From the NCBI RefSeq assembly GCF_034675905.1, contig NZ_JAUCCV010000010.1:372001-436000 (forward strand): a DNA stretch of 64,000 nucleotides, read 5' to 3'. Under the pieces are notes generated by a model, which was not told where the DNA came from, ran no database searches, and saw only the letters and a list, made by a program, of their open reading frames with translations. Of this stretch, positions 6,929 to 15,659 are shown in pieces. Position numbers and translations under genes: made by a program. Every line of letters starts with the position of its first letter. Within the stretch, counting starts at the first letter, position 1. This DNA comes from Castellaniella sp034675905 (GTDB lineage: Bacteria; Pseudomonadota; Gammaproteobacteria; Burkholderiales; Burkholderiaceae_B).

Positions 6929-8659
6929 ATGTACGCCAGCAAGTATCACCTGAACACTCTGAAAGAAGCCCCCGCAGAAGCCGAGGTCGTCAGCCACCAG
7001 CTGATGACCCGCGCCGGAATGATCCGCAAGATCGCCGGCGGCATCTACACCTACATGCCCATGGGCCTGAAGGTGCTGCGCAAAATCGAAGCCGTCGTCC
7101 GCGAGGAAATGAACCGCGCGGACGCCATCGAGCTGCTGATGCCGGTCGTGCAGCCAGCCGAGCTCTGGCAGGAATCCGGGCGCTGGGAACAGTACGGCGC
7201 GGAACTGCTGCGCATGAAGGACCGCCACCAGCGGGATTTCGTGCTGCAGCCCACGTCCGAAGAAGTCATCACCGACATCGCCCGCAACGAAATTCACAGC
7301 TGGCGCCAGCTGCCGGTGAATTTCTACCATATCCAGACTAAATTCCGCGACGAACGCCGGCCGCGTTTCGGCCTGATGCGCGGGCGTGAATTCACCATGA
7401 AGGACGCCTATTCCTTCGACCGCGACGAGGCCGGCGCCCTGGCCAGCTACGACGTCATGTTCGCCGCCTACCAGCGCATCTTCACCCGCCTGGGCCTGAC
7501 CTTCCGGGCCGTGGCGGCGGACACGGGATCCATCGGCGGGTCGCGCAGCCACGAATTCCAGGTCATTGCCGACACCGGCGAAGACCTGATCGTCTACAAC
7601 CCCGATTCCGACTATGCGGCCAACATCGAGCTGGCTGACGCCCCCTGCCTGCTGCCCGCCCGTGAACCCGCGCGCGAGGCGCTGGAAAAACGCGCCACGC
7701 CCGACGCGCCCAAATGCGAGATCGTCGCGGAACAACTGGGCCTGCCGCTCTCGCGCACCGTCAAAGCCGTGGTGCTGGCGACGGACCCGGCCGATGCGCC
7801 GGCCCGCGTGTGGCTGCTGCTGATTCGCGGCGATCATGAAACCAACGAGATCAAGGTCGGCAAGCTGCCCGGCTTCCAGGACGGCTACCGCCTGGCCACC
7901 GAAACCGAGATCCAGGACGCCTTTCATTGCACGCCGGGCTATCTGGGACCCGTCGGCCTGGACGCTACTGTCACCGTGATCGCCGACCGCACCGTTGCGC
8001 ACATGGGCGATTTCGTCTGCGGCGCCAACGAAGCCGGCTACCACCTGACCGGGGTGAACTGGGGCCGCGACCTGCCGGAACCCGCTCTGGTGACGGATCT
8101 GCGCAACGTCGTGGCGGGCGACCCGGACCCCCAAGGCGGCACGCTGGCCATCCAGCGCGGCATCGAGGTCGGCCACGTGTTCTTCTTGGGCGACAAGTAT
8201 TCCCGCGCCCTGAACGCCACCTTCCTGGAAAACGATGGCAAGCCCACCGTCTTGCAGATGGGTTGCTACGGCATCGGCATCAGCCGGATCGCGGCAGCCG
8301 CCATCGAGCAAAACCACGATGACCGCGGCATGATCTGGCCCCGCGCCCTGGCGCCCTTCGAGGTCGTGCTGTGTCCTATCGGCATCGGCAAAAGTGAAAC
8401 CGTCCGCAACACCGCTGAATCCCTGTACCAGGATCTGCGCGCCCAGGGCATCGACGTCATCCTGGATGATCGCGATGCCCGCCCCGGCATCATGTTCGCC
8501 GACTGGGAACTGATCGGTGTGCCGTTGCGAGTCACCCTGGGGGATCGCGGCCTGAAGGACGGCATCATCGAGATTCAGTCGCGCCGGGAATCCGAGGCGC
8601 ACCGGGTTGCACCGGCAGACGCCCTCGCCTACATCCTGGATGCGCTGGCGGCCCTTTGA
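6929..8659 (+). CDS. proS: Prolyl-tRNA synthetase (bacterial type with editing insertion)
   Basis: Charges tRNA-Pro. It has 576 residues, full length for the prokaryote-type enzyme. Class II motif 2 appears as FRDERRPRFGLMRGREF (about 135-151), motif 3 lies near GCYGIGISR (about 447), and a C-terminal anticodon-binding domain follows. The central segment (about 225-400) is the INS editing domain, related to YbaK, that removes mischarged alanine. It is divergent from rppH across a 67-base gap; a GC hairpin separates it from the tol cluster. Confidence 0.97.
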   Translation: MYASKYHLNTLKEAPAEAEVVSHQLMTRAGMIRKIAGGIYTYMPMGLKVLRKIEAVVREEMNRADAIELLMPVVQPAELWQESGRWEQYGAELLRMKDRHQRDFVLQPTSEEVITDIARNEIHSWRQLPVNFYHIQTKFRDERRPRFGLMRGREFTMKDAYSFDRDEAGALASYDVMFAAYQRIFTRLGLTFRAVAADTGSIGGSRSHEFQVIADTGEDLIVYNPDSDYAANIELADAPCLLPAREPAREALEKRATPDAPKCEIVAEQLGLPLSRTVKAVVLATDPADAPARVWLLLIRGDHETNEIKVGKLPGFQDGYRLATETEIQDAFHCTPGYLGPVGLDATVTVIADRTVAHMGDFVCGANEAGYHLTGVNWGRDLPEPALVTDLRNVVAGDPDPQGGTLAIQRGIEVGHVFFLGDKYSRALNATFLENDGKPTVLQMGCYGIGISRIAAAAIEQNHDDRGMIWPRALAPFEVVLCPIGIGKSETVRNTAESLYQDLRAQGIDVILDDRDARPGIMFADWELIGVPLRVTLGDRGLKDGIIEIQSRRESEAHRVAPADALAYILDALAAL

Positions 8660-8673
8660 ATCCGACACGGCAC

Positions 8674-8703
8674 GAGCGGCGGTCCTGTGCCAGACCGCCG
8701 CTC
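8674..8703. other. Strong hairpin between proS and ybgC
   Basis: A perfect 11-bp inverted repeat, GAGCGGCGGTC/GACCGCCGCTC, with an 8-base loop, 15 bases after the proS stop. No T-run follows, so it is not a canonical intrinsic terminator. It could stabilise the proS mRNA 3' end or mark an RNA processing point ahead of the tol operon. Confidence 0.5.
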
Positions 8704-8731
8704 GGCCCATGTCACACGGCTTAACGAAAAA

Positions 8732-9157
8732 ATGAGCCCAACGCCCCCCAACGCTTCCGACGGCCTGTCCATTCGCGTATATTACGAGGACACCGATACC
8801 GGTGGCGTCGTGTATTACGCGAACTACCTGAAATTTTTCGAGCGCGGTCGCACCGAATGGCTGCGGGCGCTCGGAGTCGATCAACGCGAACTTGCAGCTC
8901 GGGAACAGATGATGTTTGTGGTCAGACATGCGGACATTGCCTATCGGCAACCGGCCCGTCTGGACGATCGGATCGACATCCGCACCACTGTCGCCGACCT
9001 GCGCGCATCGATTGTGGTCTTCCAGCAGCAGGCGCTGCGCGACGGCGAATTGCTCGTCTCGGCCACTATTCAGATCTGCGCCGTGCACGCAGCCACTTTC
9101 AAACCCATCCGTCTGTCCCCTTCTTTGCGGGATCTTTTCAACAAGGCCCTTCATTAA
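8732..9157 (+). CDS. ybgC: Tol-Pal-associated acyl-CoA thioesterase YbgC
   Basis: A 141-residue hotdog-fold thioesterase of the 4-hydroxybenzoyl-CoA family. The signature YYEDTDTGGVVYYANY (about 17-32) contains the catalytic Asp, the second Asp of EDTD (residue 22), equivalent to Asp18 of E. coli YbgC. The start MSPTPPNASD is used because the upstream extension is not family-like. It is the first gene of the tol-pal cluster, two bases before tolQ; a link to phospholipid metabolism is inferred from the family. Confidence 0.92.
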   Translation: MSPTPPNASDGLSIRVYYEDTDTGGVVYYANYLKFFERGRTEWLRALGVDQRELAAREQMMFVVRHADIAYRQPARLDDRIDIRTTVADLRASIVVFQQQALRDGELLVSATIQICAVHAATFKPIRLSPSLRDLFNKALH

Positions 9158-9159
9158 CC

Positions 9160-9834
9160 ATGCAAGCCTCTAGCGATTTGTCGCTGCTATCCCTGATCGG
9201 CCACGCCAGCCTCCCCGTGCAGATCGTCATGTTGATCCTGCTGGGCGCCTCGGTCCTGTCCTGGACCTATATCTTCAGCAAACGGGCCGCACTCAGACGC
9301 GCCGACGAGCAGACCCGGCGCTTCGAGGACGACTTCTGGGCGGGCGGCGACCTGACTGTCCTGCAGCAGGCGATCGCCAGCCGCCGCAACGAGCATGGGG
9401 CGCTGGCCCGCATTTTCGATGCCGGCATGACGGAATTCGTCAAGGCGCGCCGCTCGGCTGGCCGCGGAGACAGCTTGCTGGACGCTCCGCGCCGCGCCAT
9501 GAAGGCCGCCTTCCAGCGCGAAATGGACAGCCTGGAATCCCACCTGAATTTCCTGGCCTCGACCGGATCGGTCAGCCCCTACATCGGCCTGCTGGGTACC
9601 GTCTGGGGGATCATGCACGCCTTCATGGGGCTGTCCACCATGCAGCAAGCCACCCTGGCGGCCGTCGCCCCCGGGATTGCCGAAGCCCTGATCGCCACGG
9701 CCATCGGCCTGTTCGCCGCCATCCCCGCCGTGCTGGCCTACAACCGCTACACCAACCAGATCGATCGTCTGTCGATCCGCTTTGAAAGTTTCGTGGAAGA
9801 ATTCCTGAACATCCTTCAACGCCAGGTGCACTGA
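9160..9834 (+). CDS. tolQ: TolQ, inner-membrane motor subunit of Tol-Pal
   Basis: Proton-channel component of the TolQRA motor that powers outer-membrane constriction and Pal recruitment at division sites. It has 224 residues: an N-terminal membrane helix (VQIVMLILLGASVLSWTYIF), a cytoplasmic loop, then two membrane helices including GSVSPYIGLLGTVWGIMHAF and GIAEALIATAIGLFAAIPAV. These carry the conserved Thr/Gly residues of the MotA/TolQ/ExbB family. The ATG at 9160 is 3 bases after the ybgC stop. Confidence 0.96.
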   Translation: MQASSDLSLLSLIGHASLPVQIVMLILLGASVLSWTYIFSKRAALRRADEQTRRFEDDFWAGGDLTVLQQAIASRRNEHGALARIFDAGMTEFVKARRSAGRGDSLLDAPRRAMKAAFQREMDSLESHLNFLASTGSVSPYIGLLGTVWGIMHAFMGLSTMQQATLAAVAPGIAEALIATAIGLFAAIPAVLAYNRYTNQIDRLSIRFESFVEEFLNILQRQVH

Positions 9835-9835
9835 G

Positions 9836-10270
9836 ATGACTTCGCTCAGCAGCCGCCGCGCGCGGCGGATGAAAAACGACATCAACGTCGTGCCCTACAT
9901 CGACGTCATGCTGGTGCTGCTGGTCATCTTCATGGTGACCGCTCCCATGATCACGCCCGGCCAGATCGAACTGCCCTCCGTCGGCACGGCGTCTGAAGTC
10001 CCCATGCAACCCCTCGAAGTTCAGATCGACGCACAAGGGGCTCTGTCGATGCGCCTGCGCGAAGGCGGCGCCTCATTCCGTCCGGTCGACAAGGCCAATC
10101 TCCTGGCCGAGATTCGCGCCGCCTCGACGCCCGACACTCCGGTGGTGATTTCAGCCGACGGCAAGGTGCCCTACGAATCTGTCATGCAGGTCATGGACCA
10201 GCTGCGCAACGGCGGCGTCTCCAAGCTCGGCCTGCTCGTCAATCAAAATGCCCAGGGCAGCCAGCAGTGA
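9836..10270 (+). CDS. tolR: TolR, Tol-Pal motor subunit
   Basis: A 144-residue bitopic protein of the ExbD/TolR family. A short cytoplasmic N-terminus (KNDINVVPYIDVML) is followed by one membrane helix holding the essential proton-carrying Asp (Asp23 in PYIDVM). A periplasmic domain ends in VSKLGLLV. It couples the proton motive force with TolQ to TolA. It lies one base after the tolQ stop. Confidence 0.95.
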   Translation: MTSLSSRRARRMKNDINVVPYIDVMLVLLVIFMVTAPMITPGQIELPSVGTASEVPMQPLEVQIDAQGALSMRLREGGASFRPVDKANLLAEIRAASTPDTPVVISADGKVPYESVMQVMDQLRNGGVSKLGLLVNQNAQGSQQ

Positions 10271-10297
10271 ACCATTCCCGGGCAGGATTTCCGTCTC

Positions 10298-11461
10298 ATG
10301 ACATTGTTTGATCGCTCGACCGATTCCGAGGGACAGCCTGATGGGCGCGATGACCGGCGCGGCCTGATCCTGTCCCTGGCAGCGCACGGCTTGCTGGTTC
10401 TGCTGATGGTGGTGGGTTTCTCCTCCGCGCCGGACAATCCTGGCCCTGTGCAGGTCGAACTGTGGGCCAAGGGTACCGTGGCGGAAGCCGCACCGCCCCA
10501 GGAACAAACCGAACAAGTCCCGCCGCAGCCCGCAGAGCCCCCGCAGCCGGAACCGGAGCCAGAGCCGCCCAAACCCGACGACAGCGCACAAAAGGCCGCC
10601 GCAGCCGAGGCCGCCCGTCAGGCTGCCGCTCAGCAGGCGCAACTGGCTCAGGCCCAAGCCCGCGCGGAAGCGGCGGCCCAGGCGCAGGCTGACGCAGAAA
10701 TCGCCCTGGCCAAAGAACGCAAGGCCCGCGAAGAAGCCGAACGATTGGCCCAGGAACAAGCAGCCAAGGCCAAGGCTGATCGAGAAGCCGCTGACAAAGC
10801 CGCCAAGGAAAAGGCTGCCAAAGAGAAAGCCGTCAAGGAAGCTGCAGACAAGGCCGCCAAGGAAAAGGCCGCACAGGAAGCTGCCGACCAGGCAGCCGCT
10901 GAGCAGGCTGCGGCTGAAAAAACGGCGGCAGACAAAGCAGCCAAGGAAAAAGCCGCCCACGAAAAGGCTGCAGCTGACAAAGCAGCGGCCGATAAGGCCG
11001 CCAAAGAAAAGGCTGCCAAGGCCGCTGCTGAAAAAGCCGCTGCCGACAAGGCGGCCAAGGAAAAAGCCGCCAAGGAAGCCGCCGCCAAGCGTGAAGCCCT
11101 GAAAGCCGCCATGCGCGGCGACGTCTCCGAGGCTGCCGGCATTCCCAGCGGCAATGCCGACCGCAACCAACGCGGCGGGGGCGGCAATGACGGCTACGCC
11201 GCAAAAGTCCGGGAATGCGTCCAGCCAGGCGTCATTTACAACGTCCCGTCGCGCAACGGCTCCAACAACCCAACAGCCAGTTTCCGCACACGTCTGGCGT
11301 CAGACGGCAAGGTGCAGGACGTCAACCTGACAAGCACCTCAGGCGATCCACGCTTTGATGACGCTGTACGCAAGGGCATCCTGGCATGCTCCCCCTTCCC
11401 CAAACCGCCAAGCGGCCGGTATCCATCGTATATTGACGTGGATTACCGCATGTACGACTAA
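10298..11461 (+). CDS. tolA: TolA, periplasm-spanning Tol-Pal protein
   Basis: A 387-residue bitopic protein. A membrane helix near residues 25-45 (GLILSLAAHGLLVLLMVVGF) is followed by a proline-rich stretch and a long Ala/Lys/Glu helix (about 95-270) built of imperfect AAKEKAA and AADKAA units. A C-terminal globular domain (YAAKVRECVQPGVIYNVP to YPSYIDVDYR) is TonB-like and contacts TolB and Pal. The repeat region is DNA-repetitive and creates long spurious antisense frames. It lies between tolR and tolB. Confidence 0.95.
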   Translation: MTLFDRSTDSEGQPDGRDDRRGLILSLAAHGLLVLLMVVGFSSAPDNPGPVQVELWAKGTVAEAAPPQEQTEQVPPQPAEPPQPEPEPEPPKPDDSAQKAAAAEAARQAAAQQAQLAQAQARAEAAAQAQADAEIALAKERKAREEAERLAQEQAAKAKADREAADKAAKEKAAKEKAVKEAADKAAKEKAAQEAADQAAAEQAAAEKTAADKAAKEKAAHEKAAADKAAADKAAKEKAAKAAAEKAAADKAAKEKAAKEAAAKREALKAAMRGDVSEAAGIPSGNADRNQRGGGGNDGYAAKVRECVQPGVIYNVPSRNGSNNPTASFRTRLASDGKVQDVNLTSTSGDPRFDDAVRKGILACSPFPKPPSGRYPSYIDVDYRMYD

Positions 11462-11474
11462 GGAGATCGTTACC

Positions 11475-12782
11475 ATGACCTTATTTACAGCCTCCAGCTT
11501 CATCGGGCGCCTGTGGCGGCGCACGACGACAGCTGGCCTGGGTCTGGCGCTGGCCGCCGTAGCGGCCACCAGCGCACACGCTCAGCTGCGTGTCGATATT
11601 TCTGGCGTCGGCGCCACCCAATACCCGATCGCCATCGCCGACTTTTCCGGCGCCGCCAGCAGCACCGCGGCCCCCGAAGTCATACGCGCCGACCTGACCC
11701 GCTCCGGCCAGTTCCGCCTGATCAATGCGGCCGGCGCCAACCTGACCGAACAAAGCCCGATCGACTATGGCGCCTGGCAGTCCCGCGGGGCAGACTATCT
11801 GGCCTACGGCACGGTGACCCAGAATGGCGGCCAATACACGATCAGCTACCGGCTGGTCGACAACGTCCGCAAAGCCGAACTGGACTCGGCCGTCTACAGC
11901 GGCGGCGAGGCAGAAATGCGCCGGATTTCCCATCGGATCGCCGATCGCATCTACGAAAAGATCACCGGTGTGAAGGGCGTTTTCTCAACACGGATCGCCT
12001 ATGTGTTGCAGACCGGCAACGGCTATGAGTTACAAATTGCTGACGCCGATGGGCAGAACCCCCAGGTCATGCTGCGCTCGAAACAGTCGATTATCTCGCC
12101 CACCTGGTCGCCGGATGGCAGCAAACTGGCCTACGTCAGCTTTGAATCCGGCAAATCCGTCATCTACGTGCAGACGCTGGCCAACGCGCAGCGCCAGCCG
12201 ATCGCCAACTACAAAGGCAACAACAGCGCTCCCGCATGGTCGCCGGACGGCAGCCACATGTCGATCGTGCTGTCTATGGACGGCATCTCGCAGATATATA
12301 CCATCAACTCGGATGGCTCGAATCTGCGGCGCGTGATGCGGTCCCCTCTGATCGACACCGAACCCTACTACACGCCCGACGGCCAATCCCTGGTCTTCAC
12401 CAGCGACCGGGGCGGCAGTCCGCAGATCTATAAAGTCCCTGCAGCAGGCGGCGATGCACAGCGTCTGACCTTTTCGGGTAGTTACAATATCTCACCCAGG
12501 GTCTCGCCGGATGGACAGCAACTGGTGTACGTTACTCGCAGAAACGGTGCTTTCAGAATTGCAAGCTTGTCCTTGGGTTCGGGCTCCGAACAGCTCTTGA
12601 CGGACGGTCCGGACGATCAGTCACCCAGTTACGCCCCCAACGGCATGCAAGTGCTCTACAGTTCGATTCAGAACGGGCGCAGCGTACTGGCAGTGACTTC
12701 GATCGACGGCCGGGTCCGGCAGACGCTATCGGTGCTCAACGGCAAGGTCCGCGAACCAGCCTGGGGCCCTTTCACGAATTGA
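11475..12782 (+). CDS. tolB: TolB, periplasmic beta-propeller of Tol-Pal
   Basis: A 435-residue exported protein with a signal peptide ending around ATSAHA. An N-terminal TolB domain (LRVDISGVGATQYPIAIADF) is followed by a C-terminal propeller with repeated WSPDGSKLAYVS, WSPDGSHMSIVLS and YTPDGQSLVFTS blades. It shuttles between Pal and TolA. The ATG at 11475 is preceded by AAGGAGATCGTTACC, a good ribosome site overlapping the end of tolA. Confidence 0.96.
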   Translation: MTLFTASSFIGRLWRRTTTAGLGLALAAVAATSAHAQLRVDISGVGATQYPIAIADFSGAASSTAAPEVIRADLTRSGQFRLINAAGANLTEQSPIDYGAWQSRGADYLAYGTVTQNGGQYTISYRLVDNVRKAELDSAVYSGGEAEMRRISHRIADRIYEKITGVKGVFSTRIAYVLQTGNGYELQIADADGQNPQVMLRSKQSIISPTWSPDGSKLAYVSFESGKSVIYVQTLANAQRQPIANYKGNNSAPAWSPDGSHMSIVLSMDGISQIYTINSDGSNLRRVMRSPLIDTEPYYTPDGQSLVFTSDRGGSPQIYKVPAAGGDAQRLTFSGSYNISPRVSPDGQQLVYVTRRNGAFRIASLSLGSGSEQLLTDGPDDQSPSYAPNGMQVLYSSIQNGRSVLAVTSIDGRVRQTLSVLNGKVREPAWGPFTN

Positions 12783-12819
12783 TTTTTTCGTGTGACTCTT
12801 TCTTCTTAAAGGACATTAA

Positions 12820-13314
12820 ATGAGCTCGCGCATCACCAGGACTCTGACCATAGCCGCCTTTGCCGCCTCTTTGGCAGCTTGCAGCTCCGTGCCGCTGGAC
12901 CAAAACGGCGCTAACGGCGCTGGCTCGGATTCAGCGTCCGCTGGGCAAATCATGGATCCCTTCAATCCGCAAAGCCCGCTCGCGCAACAACGCTCGGTCT
13001 ACTTTGACTTCAACAGCTACACCGTCCCCGAGCAATACCGCAGCGTCGTGGAAATGCACGCCAACTATCTGACCAGCCATCAGGCCCAGAAAGTTCGCGT
13101 CGAAGGCAATACCGACGCCCGCGGCAGCTCCGAATATAATCTGGCACTGGGCCAGCGCCGTTCGGATGCTGTGGCACGCATGATGAAGCTGCTGGGCGTG
13201 AACGCCAATCAGATCGAAGCCATCAGCTACGGTAAAGAGCGTCCCAAGGCCCAGGGCAACACCGAAGCCGACTACGCTGAAAACCGCCGCGCCGACATCA
13301 ACTACCAACATTGA
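12820..13314 (+). CDS. pal: Pal, peptidoglycan-associated lipoprotein
   Basis: A 164-residue outer-membrane lipoprotein. The signal peptide ends in lipobox LAAC (Cys21). An OmpA-like peptidoglycan-binding domain follows, with VYFDFNSYTVPEQY, the conserved VEGNTDARGSSEYNLALGQRR and a terminal ENRRADI motif. It links the outer membrane to the wall and is the anchor of the Tol motor. AAAGGACATTAAATG gives a clear start. Confidence 0.97.
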   Translation: MSSRITRTLTIAAFAASLAACSSVPLDQNGANGAGSDSASAGQIMDPFNPQSPLAQQRSVYFDFNSYTVPEQYRSVVEMHANYLTSHQAQKVRVEGNTDARGSSEYNLALGQRRSDAVARMMKLLGVNANQIEAISYGKERPKAQGNTEADYAENRRADINYQH

Positions 13315-13334
13315 TCGTCGCCTGGCTTTGACAG

Positions 13335-13364
13335 CGCCGTAGCGGCTGACGCTACGGCGTTTTC
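13335..13364 (+). terminator. Intrinsic terminator after pal
   Basis: Inverted repeat CGCCGTAGC/GCTACGGCG (13335-13343 and 13351-13359) followed by TTTTC. It would end or attenuate the tol-pal transcript before cpoB. Confidence 0.75.
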
Positions 13365-13404
13365 ATTTGCGCCCGCAGACACTCTGGACGGAAGGAATCA
13401 ATCC

Positions 13405-14088
13405 ATGCACGCACCGACTTATCGTCTGAATTCCCTATCAGCCGCCACACTGATCGCCCTGATGCTGGCCGCCCCGACGGCCCATGCATTCGCCGACGAC
13501 GAAGCCCGTCGCGCCATTCTGGAACTGCGCACGCAGGTCCAGCAGATGAAGGATCAAAACCAGCAGGCCAGGCTGCAATTGGCCGACCAGATGGACATGC
13601 TGCACCAGGAAATCGCCACGCTGCGCGGACGGATCGAAGAACTGAATCAGCTTAATCGCAATGTTTCGGCTCCCGGCCAGAGCAATGCGCCGCAACAGAA
13701 TCCCCAGACGGGCGACCCTCAGCAACAAGCCGCTTATCAGGCCGCCGCCGACCAATACCGCAACGGCCGCTACAAAGAAGCCGCCAGCAGCTTTGCGACC
13801 TTTGTGCAATCCTATCCCGACAGCAATCTGGTCACAGATGCCCAGTTTTACCTGGGCAGCAGCCAGTACGCCTCCAAGGACTTCAAGAATTCAATCCAGA
13901 CCATGCAGGCACTGGTGAAAGATCATCCGGGTGACGCCCGCGCCCCGGACGCGCTGCTGGTGGTGGCAGCCAACCAGATCGAACTGAACGACCTGAAAAG
14001 CGCCAAGGCCAGCCTGCAGCGCATCACCAAGGACTACCCCCAGAGTTCCGCCGCGGAAACCGCCAAAAGCCGCCTGAAACTGCTGTAA
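13405..14088 (+). CDS. cpoB: Cell division coordinator CpoB (YbgF)
   Basis: Periplasmic protein coordinating Tol-Pal constriction with septal peptidoglycan synthesis. It has 227 residues: a signal peptide (LIALMLAAPTAHA), an N-terminal trimeric coiled coil (about 32-80), a Gln/Pro-rich linker, and a TPR domain (YQAAADQYRNGRYKEAASSF onward, about 112-227). GGAAGGAATCAATCC precedes the ATG. Position after pal is the standard arrangement. The stop overlaps the next gene's ATG (TAATG). Confidence 0.94.
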   Translation: MHAPTYRLNSLSAATLIALMLAAPTAHAFADDEARRAILELRTQVQQMKDQNQQARLQLADQMDMLHQEIATLRGRIEELNQLNRNVSAPGQSNAPQQNPQTGDPQQQAAYQAAADQYRNGRYKEAASSFATFVQSYPDSNLVTDAQFYLGSSQYASKDFKNSIQTMQALVKDHPGDARAPDALLVVAANQIELNDLKSAKASLQRITKDYPQSSAAETAKSRLKLL

Positions 14089-14924
14089 TGCCGCCGCCCA
14101 TCCCAGACCACCCGCATCATTTGCTGCCCCTGCCAAACGGGGATCTGCATTACCTGCAAGAGGGGGACGGCGACGACACGGTTCTGCTGATTCACGGTTC
14201 GCTGTGCGACTACCGTTATTGGCGCTGGCAGATGCCGGCGCTGGCCGAACGCTACCGGGTGCTGGCGCCCAGCCTGCGGGGCTGCTGGCCGATCAATCAT
14301 CCGCACCCCCAGCCTGGCTATCGGATCGACGCCCACGCCCGCGATCTGGTCCATCTGGCCCAGGCGCTGGACATCCGCCAGGGCCTGCACGTCATCGGCC
14401 ATTCCCGCGGCGCCCAGGTCGCCCTGTCTTTCGCCACCCAGGCGCCCGATCTGTGCCGATCACTGACGCTGGCCGACCCGGGATTCCGCTTCGACGACGA
14501 ACCGGAATCCCGGCCTTTTTACACGCATGCCGTCGAACAGCTGCAGGCGGGCGACATCGATGGCGCCCTGGAGGACTTCATCGACACGGTCAATGGCGCC
14601 GACACCTGGCGCAAGATGGTGGCCTGGTTCAAGGACATGACCCGCGACAATGCCGCCACGCTGCTGTCGCAGATCCTGGAGGCCAACACGCCGGTCACCC
14701 AGCGCGACGCAGCCGCCCTGGCCTGCCCGCTGCTGCTGGTAGGCGGGGCCAACAGCCCGGCCAAATATGGCGCTCGCCAGGACCGTCTGCAGCAACTGCA
14801 TCCCCAGGCCCAGCGAGTCCGCATCGCCCTGGCGGCCCACGGCATGAACCTGGCCAATCCCAGAGCCTTCAACCGCGCCATCCTGGACTTCATCGATTCG
14901 GTCCGCATCCCCGCGGCACGCTGA
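14088..14924 (+). CDS. Alpha/beta hydrolase
   Basis: A 278-residue alpha/beta-hydrolase-fold enzyme with oxyanion-region LLIHGS (about 33-38), nucleophile elbow GHSRGA with Ser106, and a probable catalytic His251 in AAHGMN; an acidic residue near 130 or 220 would complete the triad. The substrate cannot be predicted. It starts one base into the cpoB stop codon, so it may be co-translated with the tol-pal cluster, but it is not a conserved member of that cluster. Confidence 0.8.
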   Translation: MPPPIPDHPHHLLPLPNGDLHYLQEGDGDDTVLLIHGSLCDYRYWRWQMPALAERYRVLAPSLRGCWPINHPHPQPGYRIDAHARDLVHLAQALDIRQGLHVIGHSRGAQVALSFATQAPDLCRSLTLADPGFRFDDEPESRPFYTHAVEQLQAGDIDGALEDFIDTVNGADTWRKMVAWFKDMTRDNAATLLSQILEANTPVTQRDAAALACPLLLVGGANSPAKYGARQDRLQQLHPQAQRVRIALAAHGMNLANPRAFNRAILDFIDSVRIPAAR

Positions 14925-14949
14925 TATCGCGCGCCTTCCGGGGAGCCAT

Positions 14950-14991
14950 GAAAACACCCCAAAGACCGGATGGCATCCAGCCTTTGGGGTG
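14950..14991 (-). terminator. Terminator of the PCuAC gene
   Basis: A 10-bp inverted repeat, CACCCCAAAG/CTTTGGGGTG (14955-14964 and 14982-14991). On the minus strand it is followed by TTTTC, so it serves the minus-strand gene ending at 15048 rather than the hydrolase. Confidence 0.65.
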
Positions 14992-15047
14992 CGGTTCAAA
15001 ACCTGAGGACCGGCCAGGCAACCCGCCCGGTCAGAGAGCAGCAGGAA

Positions 15048-15557
15048 TCAGTGCTTCATCTGATGTCCGCTCATGCCCGACATGGCCTTGGCCGGCTTGA
15101 CTTCGCACTGCGCCGTCACGCGCTGACCGTTATCCAGCGCAAAATTGACCTGCACGTGATCGCCGACCTTCAGGCCGTCGCGGGCCTGTTCCAGCATCAT
15201 GTGGTAGCTGCCCGGCTTGAAGGCCAATTGCCCGGCGGCGGGCAAGGCAACCTGATGCACCATGGACATCTTGCTCATACCGTTTTCTTCCGTGGTCTGA
15301 TGAATCATGACCTGGGCATAGTCCGGCGACTGGGCGCTGATCAGGTTCACCTGGGCGCCGGTATTGTGAAACACCAGGAAGCCGCCCGAGGGCGCCGGGG
15401 CCGGTATCTGGCGGATCCAGCAATCCGAGGCCGTCACCGTCGCTGACACAGGCGCGTCAGCGGCCACTGCCGCCGCCCCATGATTGGCCGCCCAGGCCGA
15501 TGTCGCCAGCAGTATGCTCGCCGACAGGCCACCCACGATTTTTCCGATTCGATTCAT
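15048..15557 (-). CDS. PCuAC-type periplasmic copper chaperone
   Basis: A 169-residue exported protein of the DUF461/PCu(A)C family, which delivers Cu(I) to the CuA site of cytochrome oxidase. A signal peptide (IVGGLSASILLATSAWA) precedes the domain. The copper-ligand pattern is seen as MIH, a methionine-rich stretch (ENGMSKMSM), then GSYHMML, followed by a His/Met-rich C-terminal tail (MSGMSGHQMKH). The start MNRIGK at 15557 follows AAAGGTGGTAAGACG. It stands as a single-gene unit with its own terminator. Confidence 0.88.
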   Translation of the reverse strand: MNRIGKIVGGLSASILLATSAWAANHGAAAVAADAPVSATVTASDCWIRQIPAPAPSGGFLVFHNTGAQVNLISAQSPDYAQVMIHQTTEENGMSKMSMVHQVALPAAGQLAFKPGSYHMMLEQARDGLKVGDHVQVNFALDNGQRVTAQCEVKPAKAMSGMSGHQMKH

Positions 15558-15659
15558 CGTCTTACCACCTTTCAAACTGATCGCAACCGAACCCCCATGG
15601 CTCTGCGCGATCTCTGGTCAGGCCAGTGTACTATGGGTTTTTCCGCTTCTTTTTGCGCT

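Noticed and set aside
6902..9154. 750-codon open frame on the minus strand
   Set aside because: It lies exactly opposite proS and ybgC, has no family motifs, and is explained by third-position GC bias.
10151..11170. 339-codon minus-strand frame rich in Gly/Phe/Leu
   Set aside because: It is the antisense of the Ala/Lys repeat of tolA; low complexity, no independent start signal.
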